Source: Parabacteroides merdae ATCC 43184
GTDB taxonomy: Bacteria > Bacteroidota > Bacteroidia > Bacteroidales > Tannerellaceae
Direction of reading: 5' to 3'
Length of the DNA: 64,000 nucleotides
Assembly: GCF_025151215.1 (NCBI RefSeq)
Contig: NZ_CP102286.1
Coordinates: 3,348,001-3,412,000 of the forward strand
Both the position numbers and the translations under genes were made by a program. How positions within the stretch are numbered: position 1 is the first letter of the stretch; each line of letters starts with the position of its first letter. Of this stretch, positions 1-9,143 are shown in pieces. Under the pieces are notes generated by a model. The model had not been told where the DNA came from, ran no database searches, and saw only the letters and a list, made by a program, of their open reading frames with translations.

Positions 1-1122
1 ATCCGGCTGATCGGACAATTGGTTGCCGAATACGGATACGGGGATTCGGGCGAATGCCTGACGATCGCCGACCCGAATGAGGTCTGGCATTTCGAGGTGT
101 TCGGCGAGGGGCCGGACAAGATCGGGGGTGTATGGGCGGCTGTCCGCATCCCGGACGATCATGTGGGGGTATCGGCCAATATCTCGCGTATCTCGACGCT
201 CGACCTGAAGGACAAGGATCGTTACATGGCTTCCGAAAACGTATTTTCTGTTGCTAAGAAAATGGGGTTCTGGGACGGCAAAGAGCCGTTTAAATTCTGG
301 AAAGCCTATAGCGGAGGCAACTATTTCGGCGAACCGAAGGCATTCAGCATCCGCGAATATTTCATCCTGAACGCATTGGCTCCTTCGCTCAAACTGTCGT
401 ACGACTCGGAAGAACTGCCGATCAGCGTGAAGCCGGACAAGCCGGTTGCTGTAACGGATGTGATGGCATTGCTACGCCAGACGTATGAAGGGACGGAATG
501 GGACATGACGAAGAATCTGAAAGTGGCTGTCAAGAACAAGGAGACGAAGGAAACGGATACGATCACAAGTCCGGCGGCTAACCCCTGGATGGGAACAGAT
601 ATGCTGAATATGCTGAACGGCGTGAAGGAAGGGACGGTGACACGCAATCGCTTAGTGGCGGTTCCGCAATGTTCCTACTCGCACGTGATACAGCTTCGCA
701 ACTGGTTGCCGGATGCAGTGGGCGGCGTTGCCTGGCTGTCGTTCGACAATCCGGGGCAGAGCCCGCGTATCCCGATCTTCTCCGGTACGACCGACCTGCC
801 GGCTGCTTTCGGTATCTGCGGACAACACCGCCACCGTGAAGATGCCATCGTCTGGAAATACCGGACGGCAAACAAACTGGCTACGGTCCGCTGGGGATTG
901 ACCAAAGAGAAGATCAACGGCGCGGTCGCCCATTTCGAGGAAAAGGGCTTATCCGAAATGCCTTTCGTGGAAAACCGCTACAAAGAGTTGCAGGACAGCA
1001 AAGGGGAAGAGACCGCACGGGCTTTCCTGACCGGCTACACGGCCGACTTCGCAGGAGCGACAATCCTGCGCTGGCAGGAGATGGCGGATGAGTTCTGGAA
1101 GATGTTCGCGAGGGGATTCTGA
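1..1122 (+). CDS. Peptidase family C69 (dipeptidase A-like), 5' end outside window
   Basis: The frame is open from base 1, so the N-terminus, including the expected catalytic Cys and any signal peptide, lies upstream of the window. The visible 373 codons match the C69/U34 dipeptidase style: a segment around GDSGECLTIADPNEVW near the left edge and the later LSFDNPGQSPRIPIFSG stretch are typical of secreted Bacteroidetes members. The family cleaves dipeptides using an N-terminal nucleophile Cys. Another peptidase follows 84 bp downstream on the same strand, so this may be a small peptide-utilisation pair. The family call is fairly firm; substrate preference cannot be read from the sequence. Confidence 0.85.
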   Translation: MRLIGQLVAEYGYGDSGECLTIADPNEVWHFEVFGEGPDKIGGVWAAVRIPDDHVGVSANISRISTLDLKDKDRYMASENVFSVAKKMGFWDGKEPFKFWKAYSGGNYFGEPKAFSIREYFILNALAPSLKLSYDSEELPISVKPDKPVAVTDVMALLRQTYEGTEWDMTKNLKVAVKNKETKETDTITSPAANPWMGTDMLNMLNGVKEGTVTRNRLVAVPQCSYSHVIQLRNWLPDAVGGVAWLSFDNPGQSPRIPIFSGTTDLPAAFGICGQHRHREDAIVWKYRTANKLATVRWGLTKEKINGAVAHFEEKGLSEMPFVENRYKELQDSKGEETARAFLTGYTADFAGATILRWQEMADEFWKMFARGF

Positions 1123-1206
1123 ACAATTGACAATTGACCGATATTCATATAATAGATAATAGTTGCTTTCCAAGACACGATAATTAATAATTTAATCTTT
1201 ATATAC

Positions 1207-2376
1207 ATGAAATCACTTATTCTATCTTGCATGCTGGCTTTCTCTGCTTCGGCAACGTTCGGTCAGGGGTACCAGTTTACGGAAGTGGTAACGGTTCCCG
1301 CTACCCCGGTTAAGAACCAAGCGGCAACAGGGACTTGCTGGTGCTTTGCCACTACGTCGTTTATGGAATCCGAACTGCTTCGTATGGGGAAAGGCACGTA
1401 TGACCTTTCGGAGATGTTCATCGTCCGCCAGAAATATATGAACCAGTTGCAGGACAACTACCTGCGTCGCGGGGACGGTAATATCGGGCAGGGCAGCCTT
1501 TCACATACCTTTATGAATGCGTACCGCCAGGTGGGTATCGTCCCGGAAGAGGTGTACACGGGCATCAACTACGACTCCGAGAAGCATAACCACAGCGAGA
1601 TGGTTCGCTACATGCACTCCATCGCCGATGTGGCAGTGAAGGCGAAACAGCGCAGTCCGGAATATGACAAGCTGATTGCTAACCTGTTCGACACCTACTT
1701 AGGAAAGCTGCCGGAGAAGTTCACGTATAAGGGGAAAGAATATACGCCGAAGTCGTTCGCCGAATCTTTAGGGCTGAATATGGACGACTATATCGAACTG
1801 ACCAGCTTCACGCATCATCCGTATTATGTGAAGTTCGACGTGGAAGTGCCGGACAACTGGGAACATTCCCTGATGTATAACCTGCCGCTCGACGAGATGA
1901 TGCAAACGGTGGATTATGCCCTGAACAACGGTTATACGGTCTGCTGGGACGGAGATGTGAGCGAGAAGGGTTTCTCCTTTACGAACGGTGTCGCCATCAA
2001 CCCGGAAGTGAAGAAGGTGGAAGACCTGTCGAATACGGATCGCGCACGCTTCGAGAAATTAGGAGAGAAGGAACGCTTAGAAGAGGTCTTCAAGTTCGAA
2101 CGTCCCTACCCGGAAATCAACGTGACCCCGGAAGTGCGCCAGGCCGGATTCGAATCATTCGTGACCACCGACGACCACCTGATGCACCTGACCGGCATCG
2201 CCAAAGACCAGAACGGCACGAAATACTACATCACCAAGAACTCATGGGGAACCGACCGCAACAAGTTCGGCGGCTACCTGAACATGTCCGAGAGCTTCGT
2301 CCGCGCCAAAACCATCTATGTGATGGTCCATAAGGACGCGATACCGAAGGCGATCAAGGGGAAACTCCATCTTTAA
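1207..2376 (+). CDS. Secreted C1B aminopeptidase C / bleomycin hydrolase-like cysteine peptidase
   Basis: A 389-residue protein with a signal peptide (about residues 1-19, ending TFG-Q). The papain-like catalytic set is visible: Gln38 and Cys44 in NQAATGTCWCF, His327 in LMHLTG, and Asn345 in KNSWG. The large insertion between Cys and His is typical of the C1B (PepC/bleomycin hydrolase) branch. The family removes N-terminal residues from peptides; the signal peptide implies periplasmic or surface action, unlike cytoplasmic PepC. It lies 84 bp after the C69 dipeptidase on the same strand. The ATG is preceded by AT-rich DNA with no clear -7 box. Confidence 0.9.
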   Translation: MKSLILSCMLAFSASATFGQGYQFTEVVTVPATPVKNQAATGTCWCFATTSFMESELLRMGKGTYDLSEMFIVRQKYMNQLQDNYLRRGDGNIGQGSLSHTFMNAYRQVGIVPEEVYTGINYDSEKHNHSEMVRYMHSIADVAVKAKQRSPEYDKLIANLFDTYLGKLPEKFTYKGKEYTPKSFAESLGLNMDDYIELTSFTHHPYYVKFDVEVPDNWEHSLMYNLPLDEMMQTVDYALNNGYTVCWDGDVSEKGFSFTNGVAINPEVKKVEDLSNTDRARFEKLGEKERLEEVFKFERPYPEINVTPEVRQAGFESFVTTDDHLMHLTGIAKDQNGTKYYITKNSWGTDRNKFGGYLNMSESFVRAKTIYVMVHKDAIPKAIKGKLHL

Positions 2377-2386
2377 ACAATACGTG

Positions 2387-2526
2387 GAGCTGTGTCAAAA
2401 CTGCCCCGTTCCCGCGCTTGACGCGGGATCGCATTAGAACTGACCCTATAAATATCTGATTAATAAGGCCTGTTCTTTTGCGGCCCCGCGTCAAGCGCAG
2501 GGACAAGGCAGTTTTGACACAGTTCC
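2387..2526. repeat. MITE-like inverted-repeat element between convergent genes
   Basis: Two arms of about 40 bp are near-perfect reverse complements: the left begins GAGCTGTGTCAAAACTGCC at 2387 and the right, read on the other strand from about 2526, begins GGAACTGTGTCAAAACTGCC. Inside each arm is a smaller palindrome of the type CCCGCG-cttga-CGCGGG. The centre (about 2431-2480) is unique AT-rich DNA. It may act as a bidirectional terminator for the convergent C1B and GH2 genes, but the arms are longer than a normal terminator and lack a clear T-run, so an IS-derived miniature element is at least as likely. Confidence 0.6.
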
Positions 2527-2551
2527 ATGCTATCTTCTCTTATTAATTTAA

Positions 2552-5551
2552 TCAGAACCGAATCTTCATCTCGCCATAGCAAGGCACCGCCTCCAACGTC
2601 TTGCAATAGTTGCCCCAGGCAATCTCCGGGTAATCCCAACGATTATTAATGTAAAGCATCAACTGCCCGTCTCCTCTTTTGGAGGTGCGGCAAGCCAGGG
2701 ATGCGTCCGGTGAACAAACCGTAAGCCCTGCTCCTCCCCCTGTAGCGGAAAGGGTATAGCGATAGATGTTCTCCTTCATACCCTTTGCCATTTGCGTCAA
2801 CGGACAGTCACAGTTTGCACCGGCATCCGCCCAATAGTAATAGTTGTGCGTATCGGCCGACCAGGGTTGAGCAGGGTTCTCGCCATATCGCACTTGCTTC
2901 GGGTTATAAAGGGAAGTCTCGCCCGTGTTTCCGGCAAAAGCGCCTTCGGGGTAACAACTCCACATACCTTTACGCTCCCATTGCAGATAGTCCAGACGTT
3001 CGGGTAAGTAGAAAGACAAGCCCGTCTCACGCAGGTAACCGTTTGGCTGTCCCGCAACGACATAGCTGACATTCATTTCCCCGGCGGGAGATATCCGGAT
3101 CAGGATATCCGTTTGTACATCCTGATAGAAGCCGGAGAGGGCGACTTCCACCGCTCCCTCTTTGCGGGTATAGGTCAAGCTCTGCTTCTTCCAATCGCTG
3201 TCGGAGGTCAGGAACTTCCGGGCGCTCTTACGCACTTCGGCTCCAGTCAGATGGTTCAGATTGATGTCGAGATGGAGGAACGGGCCTTTCTCGATGATGA
3301 CCTGTCCCTTGGAGGTCGCGTTGCTGATCAGGCCGGTTTCTTTGGAGAAAGGGATCTCGAAACCGTCTCCTTTAATCGTCATCATACCGGCGGTTTCCTC
3401 TACCTGCAACACACCGTTTACCGGAGATGCTTCCGAATCGGCAAGGCGAACGTGGTAATCGCTGCCCAATGAAACTTGTTCGGCATCCAATAACTCACCC
3501 GTAGCTGTATAGAAACAAATTGACAACAGTTCGCCTTCCTCCCAAGCCTCGGCAGGGATTACCAACAGTCCTTTTTGGTGAGGAGCGATGGAAGGAGCGG
3601 GAAGTTCCTTCTCCACACCTTTGTAGGTATAACGTATCTTGATCTCATCCAGGTCAGTATGGTCGAAGCGGTTGTACAACGGAAGCAACAAACGTTGTCC
3701 GGACAGGAAGGAAGCCACCTCGGTCGTCATCAGGCGGACGGGCGAATAGGCTTTCTTGGTAGCCCAGAACTCCGGTTTCTCACGGCGCCAGACATCGACG
3801 ATCCCCCACTCTCCGTAGCCGACGCATTTACCCTGATAATCCTCCGGCTTGGCGGTACGGGCAAACTCTTTCCAGAAGGCAGTCCCTACTTTCGGTTCGG
3901 GCAGCATAAACGTTTCATCCACATATCCCCAGATCGCACCACCCAAGCCGCCGGGAGCATCAAAGAGGCCGCTCCACATCCTTTCGATCGAATGCCCCCA
4001 GAACTCGCGGATATTCGGATCTTCCTGCAAGGTAGCGTAGGTGTAGCACGCCGGGTGCGCCCATTCGTCGAACAGGGCAGGTATCCCTTCCCCCTGGAAA
4101 CCATGGGTAGAGCGGTTCCATTGGTTCAGGTTTCTGTTTACATCCTGGTAGTGCATGCTCAGGATATCATAGACCGGCTTCTTCTCACCGACCGATCCGG
4201 GATAGCTGAATATAACCGGGCGAGTCTTGTCGGTTGCCTTCACCCAATCCCAGCATTGCTGGAAGTTCGTGCCGTACACGCTTTCATTACCGATCGACCA
4301 GAACAGAATGGAGGGATGGGAACGGAACGACTTCACCATCTCGCGGCATTGCGAGAGATAGCGGGGCGTAAACTCGGCACTATCCTGGGTCTTGCCCGGC
4401 GCATAGTTCTTCTGCCGGTAGGTATCGACAAAGCAGACAGCCGTCTCGCTCTCCACATAGATGCCGTAGCGGTCGCAATACTCCAGGAAACGTTCCGTGG
4501 GAGGATAATGCGAGGTACGGACAAAGTTCATATTGGAACGTTTGAAGAGGATCACATCGAGGCTGTCCAGTTCGGCAGTCGTCGTGCGGCCGAGTGTCGG
4601 GTGGATGTCATGGCGGCAGGCCCCGCGCAACTTCACCGGCATGCCGTTCACCAACATGCGGTCTTTCTCGATCTTCACGTCACGGAAACCGATACGGCGG
4701 TCGAAACGGCCGATCTCCTTTCCGTCCTTGCTGAGGGTGATGGTCAGCGTATAGAGGTTCGGATGTTCGGCATCCCACTTCAAGGGGTTCTTCACGGGCA
4801 GTTCATTCATGTTCCCGCCCTCTTCCAGGGGGAACCGGGATTGCACCAACGGATAGCGTCTGCCGGACGGCTCGGTCAGCGTATAGGCAACTTCCGCACC
4901 TCCGGCAACCGGGCTGCTGTAGCCGATCTTCAGGACGGCATCCTCGTAAGCAGCATCCAGATGTGTCTCGGCGTAGAAGTCATACAAGCAGGTTTCGGGT
5001 AATGCGAACAAGGTTACATCGCGCAGGATTCCCCCGATCGGATGATGGGCATAGCCGGAGGCATAGGAAATATCGTCCAGGCGATCCGTCACTTCGAGGC
5101 GTATCTCGTTTTTCTTTCCGGGACGGACGAAGGGGGTGACATCCGTCTCCCAACGGGTAAAGCCGCCATGATGTTCGCGGACGAACGTGCCGTTCACAAA
5201 CAGGCGGGCATGGCTGTAGACGCCGTCGAAACGCAGGATCGTATGCTTGCCGGCGTAATCGGCCGGGACGGTGAACGACTTCCGGTAGGTGAACGGCTTG
5301 TCGTGCTCGATGGCATAGCCCTGCATAGCAGGCTCGCCGGGAACCTGTATCTTGTCCCACTTGCTATCCGGAGAATACTGGAACTGCCAGGTTCCACTCA
5401 GCAGGACGGCAGGCGTTTCGACACCGGCCAATTCCTGCAAGACAGGATAGGAGGCTTCATCGGGAAGCCTCTCTATCTGTGCGAATGCTTTCGTGCCTGA
5501 CAGCAGGAAGCTGCAACCGAAAGCGAATAGGATTGTCTTTATCTGTTTCAT
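2552..5551 (-). CDS. Secreted GH2 glycoside hydrolase (beta-galactosidase-like)
   Basis: A 999-residue protein with a signal peptide (about residues 1-25, AFA-Q). The GH2 order is visible: sugar-binding jelly roll (about 45-185, including FRKSFTVP-type and RFDGVYSHARLFVNG segments), Ig-like domain (about 190-290) and TIM barrel from about 295 with VNGMPVKLRGACRHDIHP and MNFVRTSHYPP. The acid/base is Glu423 in FWSIGNES and the likely nucleophile Glu496 in LFDEWAHP. C-terminal beta-sandwich domains follow, as in LacZ-type enzymes. It is the last gene of a minus-strand run, 30 bp after the SSS symporter, so it probably releases the sugar that the cluster imports. Beta-galactosidase is the usual label; beta-glucuronidase or other GH2 activities cannot be excluded. 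Confidence 0.88.
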   Translation of the reverse strand: MKQIKTILFAFGCSFLLSGTKAFAQIERLPDEASYPVLQELAGVETPAVLLSGTWQFQYSPDSKWDKIQVPGEPAMQGYAIEHDKPFTYRKSFTVPADYAGKHTILRFDGVYSHARLFVNGTFVREHHGGFTRWETDVTPFVRPGKKNEIRLEVTDRLDDISYASGYAHHPIGGILRDVTLFALPETCLYDFYAETHLDAAYEDAVLKIGYSSPVAGGAEVAYTLTEPSGRRYPLVQSRFPLEEGGNMNELPVKNPLKWDAEHPNLYTLTITLSKDGKEIGRFDRRIGFRDVKIEKDRMLVNGMPVKLRGACRHDIHPTLGRTTTAELDSLDVILFKRSNMNFVRTSHYPPTERFLEYCDRYGIYVESETAVCFVDTYRQKNYAPGKTQDSAEFTPRYLSQCREMVKSFRSHPSILFWSIGNESVYGTNFQQCWDWVKATDKTRPVIFSYPGSVGEKKPVYDILSMHYQDVNRNLNQWNRSTHGFQGEGIPALFDEWAHPACYTYATLQEDPNIREFWGHSIERMWSGLFDAPGGLGGAIWGYVDETFMLPEPKVGTAFWKEFARTAKPEDYQGKCVGYGEWGIVDVWRREKPEFWATKKAYSPVRLMTTEVASFLSGQRLLLPLYNRFDHTDLDEIKIRYTYKGVEKELPAPSIAPHQKGLLVIPAEAWEEGELLSICFYTATGELLDAEQVSLGSDYHVRLADSEASPVNGVLQVEETAGMMTIKGDGFEIPFSKETGLISNATSKGQVIIEKGPFLHLDINLNHLTGAEVRKSARKFLTSDSDWKKQSLTYTRKEGAVEVALSGFYQDVQTDILIRISPAGEMNVSYVVAGQPNGYLRETGLSFYLPERLDYLQWERKGMWSCYPEGAFAGNTGETSLYNPKQVRYGENPAQPWSADTHNYYYWADAGANCDCPLTQMAKGMKENIYRYTLSATGGGAGLTVCSPDASLACRTSKRGDGQLMLYINNRWDYPEIAWGNYCKTLEAVPCYGEMKIRF

Positions 5552-5581
5552 TTATGTGCCTATTATTACATGTGTATAAAT

Positions 5582-7135
5582 TTACCACCAAAAGTAGTAA
5601 AAGCCTATTAATATCGCCAGTATGACTACCGACATTACATTGAACATCCGGCCGGTATGGAACAAAGCCGGGTCATGGCGCGTATAAGCGTTGGCAGACT
5701 GGCCCTTTTTCCCCAGCAGGACGATGAGCGCGCAGCACATCAGGAACACAAGCCCCATGCGGTCCATCCAGGGCAATCCGGGGAAGAGGAACTTCAGGCC
5801 GAAGGAGAAGACGAACGAGCCCAATGCCGCCGCCAACGCCCCGTTTGCCGTCGCCCGTTTATAGAAGAAGCCAGCCAGGAAGATCGACAGGGCGCCGGGA
5901 CTGACAAAGCCGGTAAACTCCTGGATATACTGGAACGCCTGGTCCAACCCCGACAGCATCGGGGCGATCAGCACGGCTATCAGCAACGAGCCGAAGCTCG
6001 CCCAACGTCCGGTATGGACCAGTTCTTTCTGTCCGGCCTCTTTCCGGAAATAGGAACGGTAGATATCCATCGTAAAGATCGTGGAGATACTGTTCATCAT
6101 CGAAGCGAGCGAACTGACGATTGCGGCTGTCAAAGCAGCAAACGCCACCCCCTTCACCCCTACCGGAAGGAGGTTGCCGAGCAACCACGGGTAGGCTTCG
6201 TCCGATTTCTCTAACGGAGCCTCCAGCGCAAAGGCGGCAATGCCGGGAATCACGACCAAAAGCGGGATGAACAGCTTGATGAAACCGGCGAAAAGCATCC
6301 CGTTCTGCGCCTCCCGGACCGATTTGGCGGCCAACGCGCGTTGGATGATATACTGGTTGCATCCCCAGTAATAAAGGTTTGCCACCCAAAGACCGCCGAG
6401 GATCACGGAGATACCCGGCAGGTCCTTATAACCGGGATGCGACTTGTCGAGGATCAGATGGAACTTATCGCTCGCCTCGCCATAGAGGTTGACCATTCCC
6501 TGGTACACGCCGCCACCTTCTCCGAGGAGGTCGAGGGCGATATAGGTCGTGACCAGCCCGCCGCCAACCAGGAACACGACCTGGACCACATCCGTCAGCG
6601 CCACCGCCTTCAATCCTCCGTAGATCGAATAGATACCGGCAAAGGCCGCCAGCCCGATTATGCCGTAGAGCATCGGGATCCCCATCACCTTCTCGATCGT
6701 CAAGGCTCCCAAGTACAAGATGGAAGTAAGATTGATAAAGATGAAGACAGCCAGCCAGAAGACCGCCATCACCGTCTTGACGCGCTTGTCGAAACGCTCT
6801 TCGAGGAACTGGGGCATGGTGAAGATCTTCTTCTCCAAAAAGATCGGGATGAAGAACTTCGCCACGAGGATCAGTCCGAGGGCGGCGATCCATTCGTAGG
6901 TCGCCATCGCCAGCCCGATGGCATAGCCGGAGCCGGACATGCCGACAAACTGTTCGGCGGAGATATTGGAAGCGATGATAGAAGCGCCTATCGCCCACCA
7001 GGCAAGCCCGCGCCCGGCGAGGAAATAATCGCCGGCATCCCGCTCGTCCCCCTTCCTGCCGCGTGAGACAAAAAGGCCGACACAGAGGATCAGGAGGCAG
7101 TAAGCTATAAAGATTATTAAGTCGATCGTGTTCAT
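5582..7135 (-). CDS. SSS (SGLT-type) sodium:solute symporter
   Basis: A 517-residue polytopic membrane protein of about 13-14 hydrophobic segments. Typical solute:sodium symporter stretches are visible: DYFLAGRGLAWWAIGASIIASNISAEQFVG near residues 36-65, YSIYGGLKAVALTDVVQ, and SSLASMMNSISTIFTMDIYR. The family couples sodium entry to uptake of sugars, sugar acids or related solutes across the inner membrane. It sits between an SDR (12 bp upstream) and a GH2 enzyme (30 bp downstream) in one transcription direction, suggesting it imports the glycoside-derived sugar or sugar acid that the dehydratase cassette handles. Substrate is not readable from the sequence. Confidence 0.92.
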   Translation of the reverse strand: MNTIDLIIFIAYCLLILCVGLFVSRGRKGDERDAGDYFLAGRGLAWWAIGASIIASNISAEQFVGMSGSGYAIGLAMATYEWIAALGLILVAKFFIPIFLEKKIFTMPQFLEERFDKRVKTVMAVFWLAVFIFINLTSILYLGALTIEKVMGIPMLYGIIGLAAFAGIYSIYGGLKAVALTDVVQVVFLVGGGLVTTYIALDLLGEGGGVYQGMVNLYGEASDKFHLILDKSHPGYKDLPGISVILGGLWVANLYYWGCNQYIIQRALAAKSVREAQNGMLFAGFIKLFIPLLVVIPGIAAFALEAPLEKSDEAYPWLLGNLLPVGVKGVAFAALTAAIVSSLASMMNSISTIFTMDIYRSYFRKEAGQKELVHTGRWASFGSLLIAVLIAPMLSGLDQAFQYIQEFTGFVSPGALSIFLAGFFYKRATANGALAAALGSFVFSFGLKFLFPGLPWMDRMGLVFLMCCALIVLLGKKGQSANAYTRHDPALFHTGRMFNVMSVVILAILIGFYYFWW

Positions 7136-7147
7136 GGTATCTGTTTC

Positions 7148-7939
7148 TTATTCATCCTGCATCAACGCCGAGCGCCCACCGTCCATCAGAATCGTCGTCC
7201 CGCTGATAAACCGGGCATACGGGGAGGCGAGATAGACGCATAACGCCCCTACCTCCTCGACCGTCCCGATCCGTTTGACAGGATGCAGGTCGATCGTCCG
7301 CCGGCGTTCCGCTTCGGGATCGGGAAAAGAGTCGAACCAAGTGTCGTTGCCCGCCGTATCGATAAATCCGGGAGCCACACCAACCGTACGGACAGCCGGC
7401 CCCCACTCGATCGCCAGGCTGCGCACCAGGCCGGTGATAGCCGTCTTCGTCACGTTATAAGGGAAGCATCCGGGGATGGAGCTGAAAGCATGGTTGGAGG
7501 TCATCAGGAGCAGGACGCCTTCGCCGCTCTTTTCGAGATAGGGCTTGCAGAGCCGGGCCAGACGCCAGTGGGAAGCCAGGTTCAGATCGAGGTTGTAATG
7601 CCAACGCTCCTCCGTGCAACCTTCGGCTCCCTCGAACACGTTCATGCCGGCATTGGAGACGACCATGTCTATACGTCCGAAGGTACGGGCCGCCTCTTCG
7701 ACGAAGCCTTTCAGCTCCTCCGCATCCGTCACATCCGCGGGGCGGTAGAACGAGCGTACGCCCTCCTGTTCTACCACCTCGCGGAAAGCCTGCACGCTCG
7801 CATCGTCCGGAGACTTGCGCGAACAGCCTGCCACATGGGCACCCGCCCGTGCGAACTCCCTGGCGACACCTAAGCCGATCCCGGAGGAGACTCCGGTGAC
7901 CAGGACTACCTTATCTTTATAATCGAGTACAAAGCTCAT
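7148..7939 (-). CDS. Short-chain dehydrogenase/reductase (SDR, classical)
   Basis: A 263-residue cytosolic Rossmann-fold oxidoreductase. The cofactor motif TGVSSGIG is at residues 15-22, NAG at 96-98, and the catalytic Ser148, Tyr161 and Lys165 (YNVTK) have standard classical-SDR spacing. The C-terminal PYARFISGTTILMDGG is also typical. It is 5 bp downstream of the enolase-superfamily gene and 12 bp upstream of the symporter. In this context it most likely oxidises a sugar or a deoxy-keto-acid intermediate, as SDRs do in the non-phosphorylative L-fucose and L-rhamnose routes; the exact substrate is inference. Confidence 0.9.
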   Translation of the reverse strand: MSFVLDYKDKVVLVTGVSSGIGLGVAREFARAGAHVAGCSRKSPDDASVQAFREVVEQEGVRSFYRPADVTDAEELKGFVEEAARTFGRIDMVVSNAGMNVFEGAEGCTEERWHYNLDLNLASHWRLARLCKPYLEKSGEGVLLLMTSNHAFSSIPGCFPYNVTKTAITGLVRSLAIEWGPAVRTVGVAPGFIDTAGNDTWFDSFPDPEAERRRTIDLHPVKRIGTVEEVGALCVYLASPYARFISGTTILMDGGRSALMQDE

Positions 7940-7944
7940 AGGGA

Positions 7945-9114
7945 TCAGATATAAAAGTTATCGGGAGCATCCGTCGTGATGCCGGGGTGTTTCTCCATCT
8001 CCTCTTCAACGAGGTCCACGCCCAAGCCGGGACGGTCGGACAGGTGCAGGTGGCCGTCATAGACCATCTCGGCTATCGGATGGTCGATCACCGTGTCGCG
8101 CCAGGGGACATCGTTGAACATAAACTCCTGGCGGAAGAAGTTCGGGATAGCGGCGCAGACATGCGAAGAGGCGAGTGTCGAGAGAGGGCCGTTCGGGTTA
8201 TGCGGGGCGATCAGAACGTTGTAGGCCTCCGCCATCGTAGCCATCCGCTTCATCTCGGACGGTCCGCCGCAACGGGTGATGTCGGGCATGATCACGTCGC
8301 ACACATGCTTTTCCAACAGCGAACGGATGCCGAAACGGGTGTAATGGCGCTCGCCTACACAGATGGCGACATCCGACGGGATGCGTTCGCGCATGGCACG
8401 GAGCGTCTGCGAACTTTCCGGGCCGGCGGGTTCCTCATACCAGGTGATATCGAGCTTTGCCAAGCGTTCCGCCATCTTGACGGCAACCCGGTAGTTCAGC
8501 ATGGCGTGTGTCTCGATCATGATGTCGCATTCCGAGCCGACAGCCTCGCGCACGGCTTTGGATACGTTGAACGCCAGGTCCTGCTGTTCCGCCGTCAGGG
8601 TCAAGTTGGAGGCAAGGTCTTCGCCATAGAAATAGTTCGTGTGGGCGAAGGGGTCGAACTTCAGCCCCGTAAAACCGGCGTCCATGACACGGCGTGCCTG
8701 GGCGGCATAGTCCGCCTCGTTGTGTCCGCCGCCCGTAAACCAGTAGTTGGCATAGAGCTGGATATCTTTCCGGTAAGCCCCGCCCAACAGTTCGTAGCAG
8801 GGAACGCCCAACACCTTTGCTTTCAGGTCGAGCAGCGCCATGTCGATACCGCTGATCGCACACAGGCTGGCTCCGTACGGGCCGATCCAGTTCAGATCGC
8901 GGTAGAGCTTCGTCCAGATAAAATCGGTCTTCATCGGGTCGAGGCCGATGATGCGTTGTCCGACATGCTTGGCGGCTTCGAAAACGATCGGGCTGCCGGG
9001 CCAGTTGGTAGCTTCGCCTACGCCGGTATAGCCTTCGTCGGTATAGATTTTCAGTAATGTCCAGTTATATTTGATGCCCTGGACTAACCATACTTTTACG
9101 TCTGTAATCTTCAT
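7945..9114 (-). CDS. Enolase-superfamily sugar-acid dehydratase (mandelate racemase subgroup, galactonate dehydratase-like)
   Basis: A 389-residue protein with the N-terminal capping domain (about 1-120) and a modified TIM barrel. Predicted metal ligands are Glu201 (in IMIETHAM), Glu227 (WYEEP) and Glu255 (CVGERH). His203, two residues after the first ligand, and His305 (APHNPNGP) match the catalytic pair of D-galactonate dehydratase-type enzymes, and GLKFDPF fills the second barrel strand. Such enzymes remove water from an aldonic acid to give a 2-keto-3-deoxy acid. It is flanked by RraA-like and SDR genes with gaps of 29 and 5 bp, so co-transcription is likely. Galactonate, fuconate and other aldonates are all possible. 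Confidence 0.88.
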   Translation of the reverse strand: MKITDVKVWLVQGIKYNWTLLKIYTDEGYTGVGEATNWPGSPIVFEAAKHVGQRIIGLDPMKTDFIWTKLYRDLNWIGPYGASLCAISGIDMALLDLKAKVLGVPCYELLGGAYRKDIQLYANYWFTGGGHNEADYAAQARRVMDAGFTGLKFDPFAHTNYFYGEDLASNLTLTAEQQDLAFNVSKAVREAVGSECDIMIETHAMLNYRVAVKMAERLAKLDITWYEEPAGPESSQTLRAMRERIPSDVAICVGERHYTRFGIRSLLEKHVCDVIMPDITRCGGPSEMKRMATMAEAYNVLIAPHNPNGPLSTLASSHVCAAIPNFFRQEFMFNDVPWRDTVIDHPIAEMVYDGHLHLSDRPGLGVDLVEEEMEKHPGITTDAPDNFYI

Positions 9115-9143
9115 TGTATTGTCTCCTTCCTTATTATATCATC

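Noticed and set aside
3575..5002. 475-codon plus-strand ORF
   Set aside because: It is antisense to the GH2 catalytic region, has low-complexity Arg/His-rich translation, no family features; a shadow of the real gene.
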